Part shown: piece by piece, positions 1 to 9,783 of the stretch
Layout of the letters: each line of letters starts with the position of its first letter
Position numbering within the stretch: the first letter of the stretch is position 1
Translations under genes and position numbers: made by a program
Notes under the pieces: generated by a model
Databases searched by the model: none
What the model was told of the DNA's origin: nothing
What the model saw: the letters and a program-made list of their open reading frames with translations, nothing else
NCBI GenBank assembly: GCA_037447655.1
Contig: JBBHKE010000986.1
Span: 172,622-198,642, forward strand
Reading direction: 5' to 3'
DNA: 26,021 nt
Source: Zygnema cylindricum
Taxonomy: Eukaryota; Streptophyta; Zygnematophyceae; Zygnematales; Zygnemataceae

Positions 1-2252
1 ACGTATTTCGATCCGTATTCAACCACACCACAGTTACTTGTCAGTTTTTTCTATTGTTTTTTTAATTTAATGTACCCGTTGTCTTAATATAAACTCTTTA
101 ATTTTCACCGTACAGTAAAAAGATCGTACAGGTTCAGCAAGTGGCCTTTTTCGTTCCTATTCATTTCCGTTGTACTATTTACTAAGTATGGTCACAGGAA
201 CAACAACCCAATAACAGCAAAGCGCTATAAAGCGCTTCGAAGTATGGTTGGACTGTGCACTCTTCAATGAAAATTCCACGAAGGAAGGCGCACGCGCTTT
301 CTTCCTTCGAAACAACAAATTCCAAACGTTGACTTAACACGTGTCGTCACACGAACACACCTGCACGCAAAATGTAACACCTGCGCACGAAAGAAACAAG
401 TGACGCGAAACTAAATAGTATGTTTCGTTCGCGGAAAATAAAAGTACTGTCGCGAAACGACATCGTACTTTTTGTATGATGACGCGACAGTTCACTTCAA
501 ACAAATAAAGTTGGTATGAAGCTTCGCGAAATATCGCGAAACGACAATAACCCAACAACAAGGACACTGGTATGAATCATTTATCATGTTGCCTTTACTT
601 ATCCTTGCTTTTTCCGGTGAACGACTTGGACATGCTAGAAAAATGACATGCCACTTTTAATTTCTCAAATATAATTCTGTTGCCCATGTAATTTAATTTT
701 TTTGTTATCTTTTTTGACTGTTCATTGACACCACACCAACTTATGCCTAGCTTTATGCAGGCCCTAACACCGCAACCTTCTTTAGTGTGAAAGTCGTTCA
801 CTGTGAAAATGGACAAAAAACATCCGACTTGTAGACGGTCCTAACACAATTGCTGTGGAAGTACATATTTGGAATACTACCGCAACCACAATGGTTTTTG
901 ATTTACGCATTTCTGCACGTCCTAGGTCAGACCTGTAACTCAGAATAGAAAATTCCATATGATGGTTGCTTCTCCCTTAGATGTAAATAAAGTCTCGTTA
1001 TGTCGATTTTTTTTTTTCTTTTCCTCTGTCGAAATTGAAGGCAATGTCTATGATGTCGTTAATGTCATTCGAGGTTTTTTTAAAGGAGGCATTTGAAAAC
1101 TGGGATCGGCCATTCGAGCAATCCGGTGGACACTCCGGCACCCACAAATGGGTAGACTTAGTACAGGTAATCACGGAATAGGGCACCAGAAGAAGTAGGA
1201 AAAGAAAGAGAAACAAATGGATTTTATCACATTCACCATAGAAAAAGAAGATATATGTAGTTCAGCTTTGTAAGAAATGACTAGTCAAGGGGTCACGTAG
1301 TGAGAGCTAAGGTGAAGCGCCAAAGGGAACTTAATAAAATTCAAACACTTGTAACCCGTAAGCTCAATTGAGACAAAAGCAGGGTTGATCTAATTGTACA
1401 ACTATTTATAATGATGTGATGCTTGTAATTGAAACAATACCTCTGTGGGTCTCTCACTTTACTTAGTGTTTTACACTGTGTTACTTTCAAAAGCTGTTGT
1501 GAAAGCCTTTATGCATTTATGTTCAACATGCCTATAGATCCCCCTTGTGTAATTACATCCTTGGTGAAATGCTCAATGGAATGGTTAGGTGTTGTCCAAT
1601 GTGGAGATGGCATGTGTGCATGACTTCCTCTTAAATGGGTCCAATTGGAATGTTACATTACGGATTCCCGAATTTCATGTCGGATATAGTATCGTGTGAT
1701 ACAATGGCACGAATCAATAGTTTAGTTGAATCCCAATGCCAAAATGGCGTAACCCTTATAAGAATAGCGGGTGGTAGGAAATATCGCCTCTGCCAGAGTA
1801 TCCCCGAGGGTCAGGTATCGTAATATGCCTCGAATCGTACATCTCGGCGGAAATTTGTAACGCACGAAATAGCAGTTTCGAAAACTCCCACACAATTTCA
1901 GTGCGGTCAAGGTCGTACTCAATATTTTCAAAGCAAACCTTCTTTTTAATTTCCAGAAGGATATCGTCGGAATGTCTTTTGCTTCAAATTAAAACAACCC
2001 CATTTTTTCGTCGATGGAGGTTTGCCCTAATCTGTTTTGAACGTGGCTTTTGATCTGGTTTGTTGGTGTTGGGTATCGGGTAAAACCATGTCGCGATAAT
2101 CTCGATATTCAATATATTGAATATCGATTCATCAGACTCCTCGATATATCGTACCGGAACCAATATAAAATATTGCGATATTTCTCGCGATATATAATAC
2201 TTTTTAAATTTAATATTTTATATAATATGTAATTTATCAAAAACTAAAAATT
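1..2252. other. Gene-free stretch, no recognised coding sequence
   Basis: I find no convincing gene here. The open frames are short (60-77 codons), on both strands, and show no family motif that I recognise. Visible structure: a hairpin with 9-bp arms at 279-287 and 301-309; a cluster of CGAAAC/GTTTCG words at about 400-560 resembling words in the LTR of element A downstream; a T-rich run at about 1008-1022; and CGATAT-rich DNA at about 2095-2200. The region may hold decayed transposon DNA, but I cannot assign it. Confidence 0.5.
2103..2126. repeat. 24-bp perfect palindrome in CGATAT-rich DNA
   Basis: Bases 2103-2126 equal their own reverse complement, centred between 2114 and 2115. Further CGATAT and TATCG words follow to about 2200 (2141-2151, 2173-2200). 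No function can be assigned. It may be the core of a small decayed inverted-repeat element. Confidence 0.75.
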
Positions 2253-2867
2253 GTGCCACGTACGACGTGAATTTTGTTCTGTTACTTTCAAGGTAGACGC
2301 CGCAAAATGTAACCGAAGTAAAAATACCATAGTTGTTCAAATCACGCGATTTTTTCCTTTTTTTCGATTAAAACGTATAATTCGTGACTTTTGAATAAAT
2401 CGGAAAAAAACGTGATGTACTTTCTGCCCGGTAAACTGAACGGCTAATTCACAGAAAGTGTACGGTATTTTACGATAGCTGTACAGTTTTGTACGATAAA
2501 TGTACCAAAATTGACGAAAAGATACGTTGCACTTCGTAGTACTTTCTGTCCAGTAACCTGAAGAGAAATTTTACGGAAATGTACGGAATTGTATCAAAAA
2601 TGTACGGACTATTACGAAAAGATACGGAAAATGTACGAAAATGGTACAAACTGCGCTATATGTGAAATTTATTTTTGTTTACATGTACCGAGTAGTACGG
2701 ACGAAAATTCATTAACGATTTTTACGATTTTTTCAAAAGGTTCAATGCGTTTCGCAATTAAATCGTTCGCACTAAACGCCGTGAACAACTATGAAAAATA
2801 CTAATTCATATAATTACCTATTTTAGTACATACAAAACTTCACATACGAAAAGTTCACACTAATTAA
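2253..2867. repeat. Tandem duplication, copy 1 (contains a MITE)
   Basis: Without the MITE at 2328-2793 and one target duplication, this unit is about 141 bp. It matches the adjacent copy 2 (2868-2973 plus 10756-10789). 2253-2326 matches 2868-2940 with few changes; 2801-2867 matches 2941-2973 joined to 10756-10789. Each copy therefore serves as a nearly empty site for the insertion in the other. Confidence 0.85.
2328..2793. mobile_element. 466-bp MITE-like element, 8-bp target duplication
   Basis: The ends are the 12-bp perfect inverted repeat CATAGTTGTTCA (2328-2339) and its complement (2782-2793). They are flanked by a direct repeat AAAAATAC (2320-2327 and 2794-2801). The neighbouring paralogous copy has a single AAAAATAC at 2934-2941 with no insertion, so the boundaries are secure. 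Inside is AT-rich and full of GTAC and TACG words, including GTACTTTCTG at 2417 and 2539. No transposase is visible. An 8-bp duplication fits the hAT superfamily (P-type elements also make 8 bp); hAT is an inference because the short ends are not diagnostic. Confidence 0.88.
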
Positions 2868-2973
2868 GTGCCATGTACGACATGAATTTTGTTCCGTTAC
2901 TTCAAGGTAGACGCCGCAAAATGTAACCAAAGAAAAAATACTAATTTATATAATTACTTATTTAGTACGTACA
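2868..2973. repeat. Tandem duplication, copy 2, left part
   Basis: This is the left part of the second ~140-bp unit. The unit was split by the Ty3 element A and resumes at 10756-10789. Bases 2934-2941 are the empty site corresponding to the MITE in copy 1. Its last five bases, GTACA (2969-2973), are the left target duplication of element A. Confidence 0.85.
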
Positions 2974-3939
2974 TGTAACAGCAATAGCGGATCGAACTTG
3001 TTTATAAAGGGGTATTTAGGTGTTATGATTATAGAGTACTAAATTCGGTAGACGTCCGCAAAAGAATCAGCTATTTGGAGTTATATTTTAAAAGTTATAG
3101 CGATGGGTGCATTTAGGTGACAGCGTGGGGTCTAAATAACAAGTGGGTATCATTGAAACGGGTTAAGGGTCAAATTAGTACCGAAATTACGCGTGTACGT
3201 TTCATAAAGTTCTCACGAAACGTTTAGTATGCACGGTGGTTCGTTTCGTACAAATTTTAGTATGAAACGTCACTTTTACTTAAAGGAATTTCGTAGGAAG
3301 TTTCGCGTGCGAAATTTGTTACGCACGATCGTGCGAAGTCGCGTTTCGTTTGGCACGCACTTTTGCACGTAAATGTTACGTAGTGAAACGTAATGTTTGA
3401 TTGGTTAGTAAAGTGCTAAGTAGTTAGTAAGAGATTTCGCACGTTTTTGCATTGGTCAGTCTGAGTCTTTGCTGATCAATGATTGGCCCAGGTAAAAGCC
3501 TGTTAAAACGGAGCGTTGACTCTGGCCTGGCGAGTCCAAGGCGATGATGGATAAATAGTGAAGTGTAAGGGGAGAGTAGACATCTTTTCCTTTGGAGAAG
3601 TTTGTGGAAATTCCAGCTGATCTTGGTCCTGAGCGATTAATACCAAATTGGAGAAAAGGCATTTTTGCATTGAAATCTCTTACTAACTAAATAGTGTTTT
3701 AGTAGTTAAGAGATAGAATTATTATGAGTGGAGAGTAGAGGAAACACTTTAAATTGAAAGGTTGAGCCACGAGGGCAAGAGACCAAGCTAATGTTATGTG
3801 GACAGAAGCTTCTTCTAATTTAAAGTTATCCTTATGTGAGTGTTTTCCAATGTGGATGTGTATTTTCCAATGTGTGGAATGTGTGGTTGGAATTGTTTGT
3901 AGTAATGGGATTTTCTGAGAGGTAGGAGATCCTGTTACA
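2974..3939 (+). repeat. Element A 5' LTR (966 bp)
   Basis: It starts TGTAACA and ends TGTTACA, an inverted pair at the tips. It is about 99% identical by eye to 9784-10750. Differences are confined to the first half; from about 3395 to the end I see none. The U3 part carries repeated CGAAACG/CGTTTCG words (see 3195-3395). No long sense open frame is present; the 68-codon antisense frame seen in both LTRs is explained by LTR identity. Confidence 0.96.
3195..3395. promoter_or_regulatory. Element A U3: GAAACG word array and 14-bp palindrome
   Basis: About seven GAAACG/CGTTTC words (some with one change) occur in 200 bp on both strands, together with the perfect palindrome CGCACGATCGTGCG at 3322-3335. 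The 3' LTR keeps the array and the palindrome (10133-10146). Position in U3 suggests promoter or enhancer elements. The regulatory role is inference; no factor can be named. Confidence 0.4.
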
Positions 3940-3941
3940 TA

Positions 3942-3953
3942 TGGTATCAAAGC
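3942..3953 (+). other. Element A primer-binding site (initiator tRNA-Met 3' end)
   Basis: TGGTATCAAAGC, two bases after the 5' LTR, differs by one base from TGGTATCAGAGC, the complement of the plant initiator tRNA-Met 3' end. This is the standard minus-strand primer site. The plant-type TGGTATCA supports a plant host. Confidence 0.9.
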
Positions 3954-4746
3954 TTTGGTTAGAAACCAGGGAGAAGTTTGCTCACTGGAATATCGATTGC
4001 CGTGATCGGTGAGGGTGCTCTAACTTGTGTCGGTAGAACCACAATGTGAAGTGGTACGGGATTGGAGGGAAACTGAGTGATCACACAGCCAGCGGCCGCT
4101 GGTTAGATGTGGGGCGTGCTCAGGTCCTAAGGACTAAGGCGGGGTGGGCAGTGTAGCCACCGCCGAAGCTCACTCCAATTACCTAGAGGCCAAACAAACT
4201 TGCCTTCTCCTAGCAATGATTCATGTGTAGAGGGAGGGCTTGAAGCCATGAAGGGTGAGGATGTGAGGATTATAGAACAAAAGATCCTGATGTAGTGGGA
4301 AGTGGGAAATTTGCTAATGGAGGAGAAGGAAAGTGGAGTACTTTACTTCTTCAAGAGCAAAGGAGTCCAGAAATGACTCAAAACTTTTCAAACCCTAAAT
4401 TGTTACCTTTGATTGATTTCAATTTTGCTGTTGCAAAATTTATGGTTAAATCTTACCTTTGATAGCTTTCAATTTTTGCTATTGCAAAATTTGTGGGGAA
4501 ATTCTTACATTTATGTTTCAATGTTGAGAAATTGAAAATTTGAATTTGTACTAACTTATTGTCAATGTCTTTTTAATTTCTCAGATCTCGATGTTTTCAA
4601 AGGATTTGTTAAGGAGAAGAAGTTTTGGATTGGAGCAATCTAAGGACTTCAAACCTGCAGCAAATTTCTTTGGGAAATTATACTCTATCTTTCCTTTTGC
4701 TTGATTTAATTGTGTGATAATGGCAAATTCTGCATGGTAATGTGAA
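3954..4746 (+). other. Element A leader, untranslated, with a 50-bp tandem duplication
   Basis: This is about 0.8 kb between the primer site and gag. A stretch of about 50 bp is tandemly duplicated with differences (4403-4452 and 4453-4503). A 38-codon upstream frame starts at 4591 and ends before gag; I see no family signature in it. The segment would normally hold RNA packaging and translation signals, but none can be identified. Confidence 0.6.
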
Positions 4747-6035
4747 ATGGAGATTGCTTTGAATGTGTTGAAGAAGCGAACTGTGAAATTGGTCAAAAGA
4801 TTTAATAATCATGCTACCGCTGTGGATGAAACCATTTCCGAATTGAAAAGTGAATTAAAAGTTGTCAAAGAAAATGGAAATGTTTCAAATGAGAAATTAG
4901 ATGAACTTATTAACTTAATTCAGACCAAGAATGATATGAATGACCAAAAGGGTGAGAGTAGTAAAAGGAATGCCAGTTTTAGGGAGGATGATCATGATAG
5001 ACCTAAGAAGATAAGGGATCTGAAATTGTCTATTAGTGAGGCACCATCGTTTGATGGTAAGAGGATTGATGAGTTGGATGCTTGAATTTTTTATATGGAA
5101 TATTATTTGGAGTCTAGAAATTGCGATCGCGATGATTACACTTCTTTTGCTGTTAACTGTCTGAAAGGCGATGCTCAGATTTAGTATTATACTCAGAGAA
5201 GGTCTAAATTGATTCCTGATAATGCTGATTGGGAAAATTTTAAAACCGCGATCAAATCGCGATTCTTGTCTGTCACTTTTAAATCCAGAATGGAAGAAAA
5301 GTGGCTGAATTGTAAGCAGACTAGATCTGTGAAGGATTATATTGTGGAATTTGACTCATCTAGTATTCATGTCATAGGTTTGACTGATGAAATGGCTAAA
5401 TTGCATTTCTTGAACAATTTGAATCCTATATTGAAATCAGAACTAAAACATCAAAAATTTAATAATTTGAAGGAATTACAAAATAAGTCATTGGAATTAG
5501 AGGATCAGTTGGGGTATAATCGGGAAACTCGATCACTCAGGGGTAATTTAAATGAAGTATCACAGTCGGATGAGGAGGAATTTGTTGAAGAGGGTTTGAA
5601 TGCTGGTCTGGTGAATAGGCAAAATATCTTCAGGGGAAATCAAAGGGGTGGACATAGTGTTAATGCAGGAAATAAATTTAACAATAGAGGGGGGTACATT
5701 AAAAGTCCTAAACCGAACATTAATGCTCAGAAGCCTAACCTTACCATCCCCACATGCACTATTTGTCAGAAAAGGGGTCATAGAGCATTTGAGTGTGCAC
5801 AATTGAAAAAGATTAACTGTAATAACTGTGGAGAGGAGGGACATTTTAGTAGAGAGTGCACAAAACCCAAAAAGAAAGTCACTTGTTTCAAATGTGGAGG
5901 TCCAGATCATTACGCTAAAGACTGTACAATAAAGGTTCTCTCAAAACAGTCGATGTAAATGAAGGTCTCCAAGAGGATATTGCATTATATCTAGCTGAGC
6001 AGGAAGCCCAGGAGGTGGGAAACGGAAAAGACTAA
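4747..6035 (+). pseudogene. gag: Element A gag (capsid/nucleocapsid), broken
   Basis: Gag forms the virus-like particle and packages the RNA. An in-frame TAA at 4738 precedes the ATG, so 4747 is the likely start. The N-terminal 112 codons are charged and helix-prone with a coiled-coil look. The same frame continues past two stops, TGA 5083 and TAG 5182, both at places where Trp (TGG) would fit. The Ty3-type capsid domain follows (about 5209-5520). Three zinc knuckles of the form C-x2-C-x4-H-x4-C are intact at 5755-5796, 5818-5859 and 5884-5925. The original frame ends at 5958; an apparent frame change near 5930 gives a tail ending at 6035, which looks like the ancestral continuation towards pol. 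The stops rule out a normal protein. Confidence 0.9.
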
Positions 6036-6870
6036 CTGAAAGTCCTCAGTTAAGTCAACCGGATCCAAAAGTTAAAGAGTTAACTTTGGAGGCCAAATTA
6101 ATGAATGGAAAAGTTAGGATAGCTGAATTTATTATGATTCTCACTACACTGCATAGTTTAAAGAATCCTTCTGATGAAATTCTCAACAACAAACCTATGT
6201 TAGGATAGTTAAGTAATGATGACACCAAACACAGTTTGATTAGATTCGAGTCATTAGTGGAAGGAAAACCGTTGAAAGTAATGGTTGATTCAGGTGCCAC
6301 ACATAATTTTATTTCACATAAGTTTGTAGAGGAAAATAAAATTCCTACTGTCATAAGGGAAAAGACTTTACATGTTCAAGTGGCAAATGGTAATAAGTCC
6401 ACATTAGACTTACAAACTGACACGATAGAAGTTGATATCCAAGGTCATAAAATGAAAGTTGTGTGTGAAATAATGAATTTGGGAAGTGAAGAACTAATTC
6501 TGGGAAAGCCTTGGTTAACAGAACATAATCCTCAAATTAATTGGGAAATTAAGACCTTAAAAGTGAAGTCTGAAAACGGTTGGAAGGTTTTGCAAGCATT
6601 ATCTCCTAAGAAATTGCTTAGGAATCATATAAATAACATAACCAGATTGGGAGTAGAAGGTTTGATATCTACTAAACAATTTAAAAAACACTTAAAAGAT
6701 AAAACGAATCATGCTTTCTTGTTATTAGTAACTGAGGCAGTTACTGATGAAGGGGGGGGAGAAAACACTAACATTGATGTCATCCCTAAATCTGACACCA
6801 CTAAAACTTTCGAAAAACTAAAATCTGATTTTGTAACTGACATTAATACATCTGATGTTGTTGTTAAGGA
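6020..6870 (+). pseudogene. pol: Element A pol: aspartic protease domain
   Basis: This retroviral-type aspartic protease would cleave the Gag-Pol polyprotein. The active site Asp-Ser-Gly-Ala is intact at 6287-6298 in the context [12 protein letters not shown], and the second family signature (ILGKPWL) lies about 75 residues later. The frame is open from about 5999 upstream but is interrupted by TAG at 6206, so the usable open frame begins at 6236. About 100 variable residues then lead into the RT domain. Protease precedes RT in one frame, as in other Ty3 elements. The missing link to gag looks like decay, since chromoviruses usually have one gag-pol frame; this is inference. Confidence 0.9.
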
Positions 6871-7766
6871 TTTGATTTTTGAATTTCAAGATGTTTTCCC
6901 AAGTGATTTACCCTCGAGAAGGCCACCTTCCCGAGATGTAGAACATGTTATTAACCTTGAACCTGGATGTAATCCTCCAATCACAGGAATTTATAAACAC
7001 AGTTTCTTTGAGCAGGAGGAGTTAAAGAAACAGATCAAAGAACTCCTAGAGAAAGGACATATTCAACCCAGCAAATCACCGTACGGAGCACCAGTTCTTT
7101 TCGTCAAAAAAAAGGACAGAACGTTGAGAATGTGTGTCGATTATCGTAGTCTGAACAAGATTACGGTGAAGGATAAGTATCCGTTACCTTTAATTTTTGA
7201 TTTGATAGATCGTTTAAAAGGTGCTAAAGTATTTTCGTTGATTGACTTGCGTAGTGGCTTTAATCACGTGCCAATTAGAATTGAGGATGTTGATAAAACT
7301 ACTTTCAGGACTAGGGTGGGTCATTTTGAATAGATAGTGATGCCATTCGGCTTAACGAATGCTCCGCCTACTTACCAAAGATTAATAAACCAAACTTTTT
7401 CGGATTACATAGATGAGTTTGTTCAGGTGTTTATTGATGATATTCTAATTTACAGTGAATCTAGAGAACAACATGTAATTCATTTAAGAAAAGTGTTAGA
7501 AAGGTTAAAAGAAAGAAAATTATACGGAAAATTGTCAAAATCTAGCTTTCTTAAAAGTGAACAATTATTTTTGGGACATATAGTTAGTGGGGAAGGTGTT
7601 AAAACAGATCCATCCAAAATCACTGAATTCCAAAATTGGAAGCAACCTACTAATGTCACGGAAGTTAGATCATTTTTGGGATTGGCCACTTACTACAGGA
7701 AATTTATAAAAAACTTTAGTATGATCGCCGCACCTTTGACGGATTTACTTTCGGGAAAAGGAGACG
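6871..7766 (+). pseudogene. pol: Element A pol: reverse transcriptase domain, broken
   Basis: The RT would copy element RNA into DNA in the cytoplasmic particle. Recognisable blocks in order: the polymerase entry region ending in [38 protein letters not shown] (first catalytic Asp), MPFGLTNAPPTYQ, the FIDDILIYS box at 7430-7456 (catalytic Asp pair), and SFLGLATYYRKFI. TAG at 7331 replaces the Trp usually found just before the MPFGLTNAP block. A one-base frame change within the purine-rich stretch 7751-7762 separates RT from RNase H. Catalytic residues survive but the stop prevents a full-length product. Confidence 0.95.
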
Positions 7767-8395
7767 TTTGTGTGGGGAGCTGATCAAGAGAGAGCATTCA
7801 ATGAACTAAAAGGGAAGTTGACCTCTGCCCCTACACTGGTGTATCCTGACCCTGCTGGAGAATTTGAAGTTCTGATCACTACAGATGCATCTGATAAAGG
7901 TTTAGGTGCAGTCATAAGTCAGAAAGTTGGTAAACACTTTCATCCTATTGCTTTCGAGTCCAGAAAATTTAATGATGCTGAAAAGAACTATACAGCACAG
8001 GAAAAGGAATTACTTGCAATTGTACATGCATTGGTGAAATGGCGTTGTTATTTGCATAATAAAGAATTTACAGTTCACTGTGATAATAAAGCACTCTCTT
8101 ATTTACAGAGATTAAGTGATGCGCAGATTATGACTGGCAGACAGGTTAGGTGGATGCAAAAATTAGCATATTTCAAATTTAATGTCAAACATATTCCTGG
8201 GAAAACAAATGTAGTCGCAGATCCATTAAGTAGATGTTTTGAAATAAGTGTTATGGTTCAAGATGAATTGTTTTTAGATACAGTTAGATATGGTTATGAT
8301 AAAGATCCTTATTTTGTTGTGATTTGCAAGAATATTTTGGGAGGGAATTCTGACCCACTGAATGAGAGGCATGTCAAAAACTTTAGAATAGAAGA
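7767..8395 (+). pseudogene. pol: Element A pol: RNase H domain
   Basis: RNase H degrades the RNA strand of the RNA-DNA hybrid. The frame is open here, offset by one base from RT. The conserved acidic positions are all present: Asp in ITTDAS (about 7884), Glu in QEKELLAIVHAL, Asp in HCDNKAL and Asp in VVADPLSR. The domain therefore looks chemically intact, and the lesions fall around it. It continues without a break into the integrase zinc-binding region. Confidence 0.93.
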
Positions 8396-9513
8396 TGGTT
8401 TACTGTATTTGCGAACAGGGGATAGGTTATGCATTCCTGAAATGGGAGACTTGAGAAAACAACTTTTACAGGAAGCCTATGAGCATTTAGGACATCTTCG
8501 TCGAGATAAAACTCTTAGTCGGTTGCAGAGTAGATTGTTTTGGCCAGGGATGGCAAAGGAGGTGTCGAAACACCTGGAAAGTTGTGTCCCTTGCCAACAG
8601 AGTAAACTAGTAACGAGAAACCTAGAGGTCTCTTAAAACCTTTAGATATCCCCGAAAGACCATGGGAATCTGTCAGTATGGATTTTATTGTCAGGTTACC
8701 AGCTACATCTAGAAGAAATGACAGTATCATGGTCGTAGTCGATAAGTTCAGTAAAATGGCAATCTTTATCCCTTGCAAAACTACTCATTCACTTGTAGAT
8801 ATTGCAAAGTTATATTTTGACAATGTGGTTAGACATCATGGAGTTCCCCTGTCTATAGTCAGTGATAGGGATTCTAAATTTACATCTGCATTTTGGAAAG
8901 AATTGCAACAAAATTTAGGCACTGAATTGAAAATGAGTACCGCTTATCATCCTCAGACAGATGGACAGACAGAAAGGATGAACCGTACACTAGAGGAAAT
9001 GCTTAGGACTGTTTGCAGTGGAGTTCAGAACACATGGGAATCTAAACTGCCATTAATGGAATTTGCATACAATTCATGTAAACATGCTAGTACAGGATTC
9101 TCGCCATTTAAAGTTGCATACGGATACCAACCTAGAGAAGCATTAGACTTAATAACAGGGGTCACTCAAGAGCATAGGAGTTCTGGAAAGAGTTTTGGGA
9201 ATACGTTCAAACAATTTGGAAAACTGTCCGGGATTCATTAGTGGAGGCACAAAGGAGGCAAGAATTAAATGCTAACCGCAAACGGGGTGATTGGGTGTTA
9301 CGCACAGGTGACAAGGTTTGGCTTTCTACAATTCATTACAGGTGCAAGATTAAGAGACAATCGGATCCTACGGGGAAATTTGCCCCTAAGTACATTGGAC
9401 CATTTACTGTAATCGAGATAATATCGTCAGTTGCTGCCAAATTGGACTTTCCGCCTTCAACAAAAATTCATCCAGTGATACACATCAGCCAACTGAAACC
9501 AGCGAATCTTTGA
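8396..9513 (+). pseudogene. pol: Element A pol: integrase, two frame changes
   Basis: Integrase would insert the cDNA into chromatin. The N-terminal zinc-binding region with His residues and CVPC lies at about 8470-8610. A one-base frame change near 8612-8620 leads to the core, which holds Asp in SMDFI, Asp in VSDRDSKF and Glu in GQTERMNRT. In the open frame from 8678 these are residues 2, 63 and 99, giving the D,D-35-E arrangement. A second frame change near 9165-9178 joins the core to the C-terminal part with the GPF motif (YIGPFTVIE). Catalytic residues survive. Confidence 0.93.
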
Positions 9514-9738
9514 CCAACAGAAAGAGAACTGGAATTGGATCCCTCAATAATTATAGAACCTGAAGTCCACCGATGGGTAATAGATTGGGTTGGTCAACGG
9601 TTTAAGGTTGGTAATACTATATTCTATCAAGTGCATTATCTAGGAAGGCCTGAGGATGAGTTGACTTTAAGGGATAAAAATTCTGAGTTTTTACAGAGGT
9701 ATTGGAGGGATAATAATATAGAAGTCCCGTCTTGAGAA
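9514..9738 (+). pseudogene. Element A integrase tail: divergent chromodomain
   Basis: The frame is the same as the upstream integrase part, separated by TGA at 9511-9513, plausibly a CGA-to-TGA change. The roughly 66 residues from 9535 match the chromodomain pattern: a hydrophobic strand after PEVHRWVIDW, a central FYQVHYLGRPEDE, and a C-terminal helix FLQRYW. In canonical chromodomains the middle reads like VKWKGY...TWEP; here the Trp of each motif is absent, so the aromatic cage for methyl-lysine looks incomplete. In chromoviruses this tail steers integration to chromatin; that role here is inference. Confidence 0.7.
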
Positions 9739-9765
9739 TTAAATGTGTTTAACTGAGGTCAGCTA

Positions 9766-9783
9766 AAAATAAGGAGGGGATGA
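9766..9783 (+). other. Element A polypurine tract
   Basis: The purine run AAGGAGGGGA (9771-9780) plus TGA lies immediately before the 3' LTR and is the expected plus-strand primer. Confidence 0.88.

Noticed and set aside
1429-1823. Two short + strand frames as possible exons of a host gene.
   Set aside because: They are 62-64 codons with no recognisable domain, no convincing splice context and no supporting homologous repeat.
3456-3662. A 68-codon minus-strand frame that recurs identically at 10267-10473, looking like a conserved gene pair.
   Set aside because: Both lie in the two LTRs of element A at the same position, so the identity follows from LTR duplication. No family motif.
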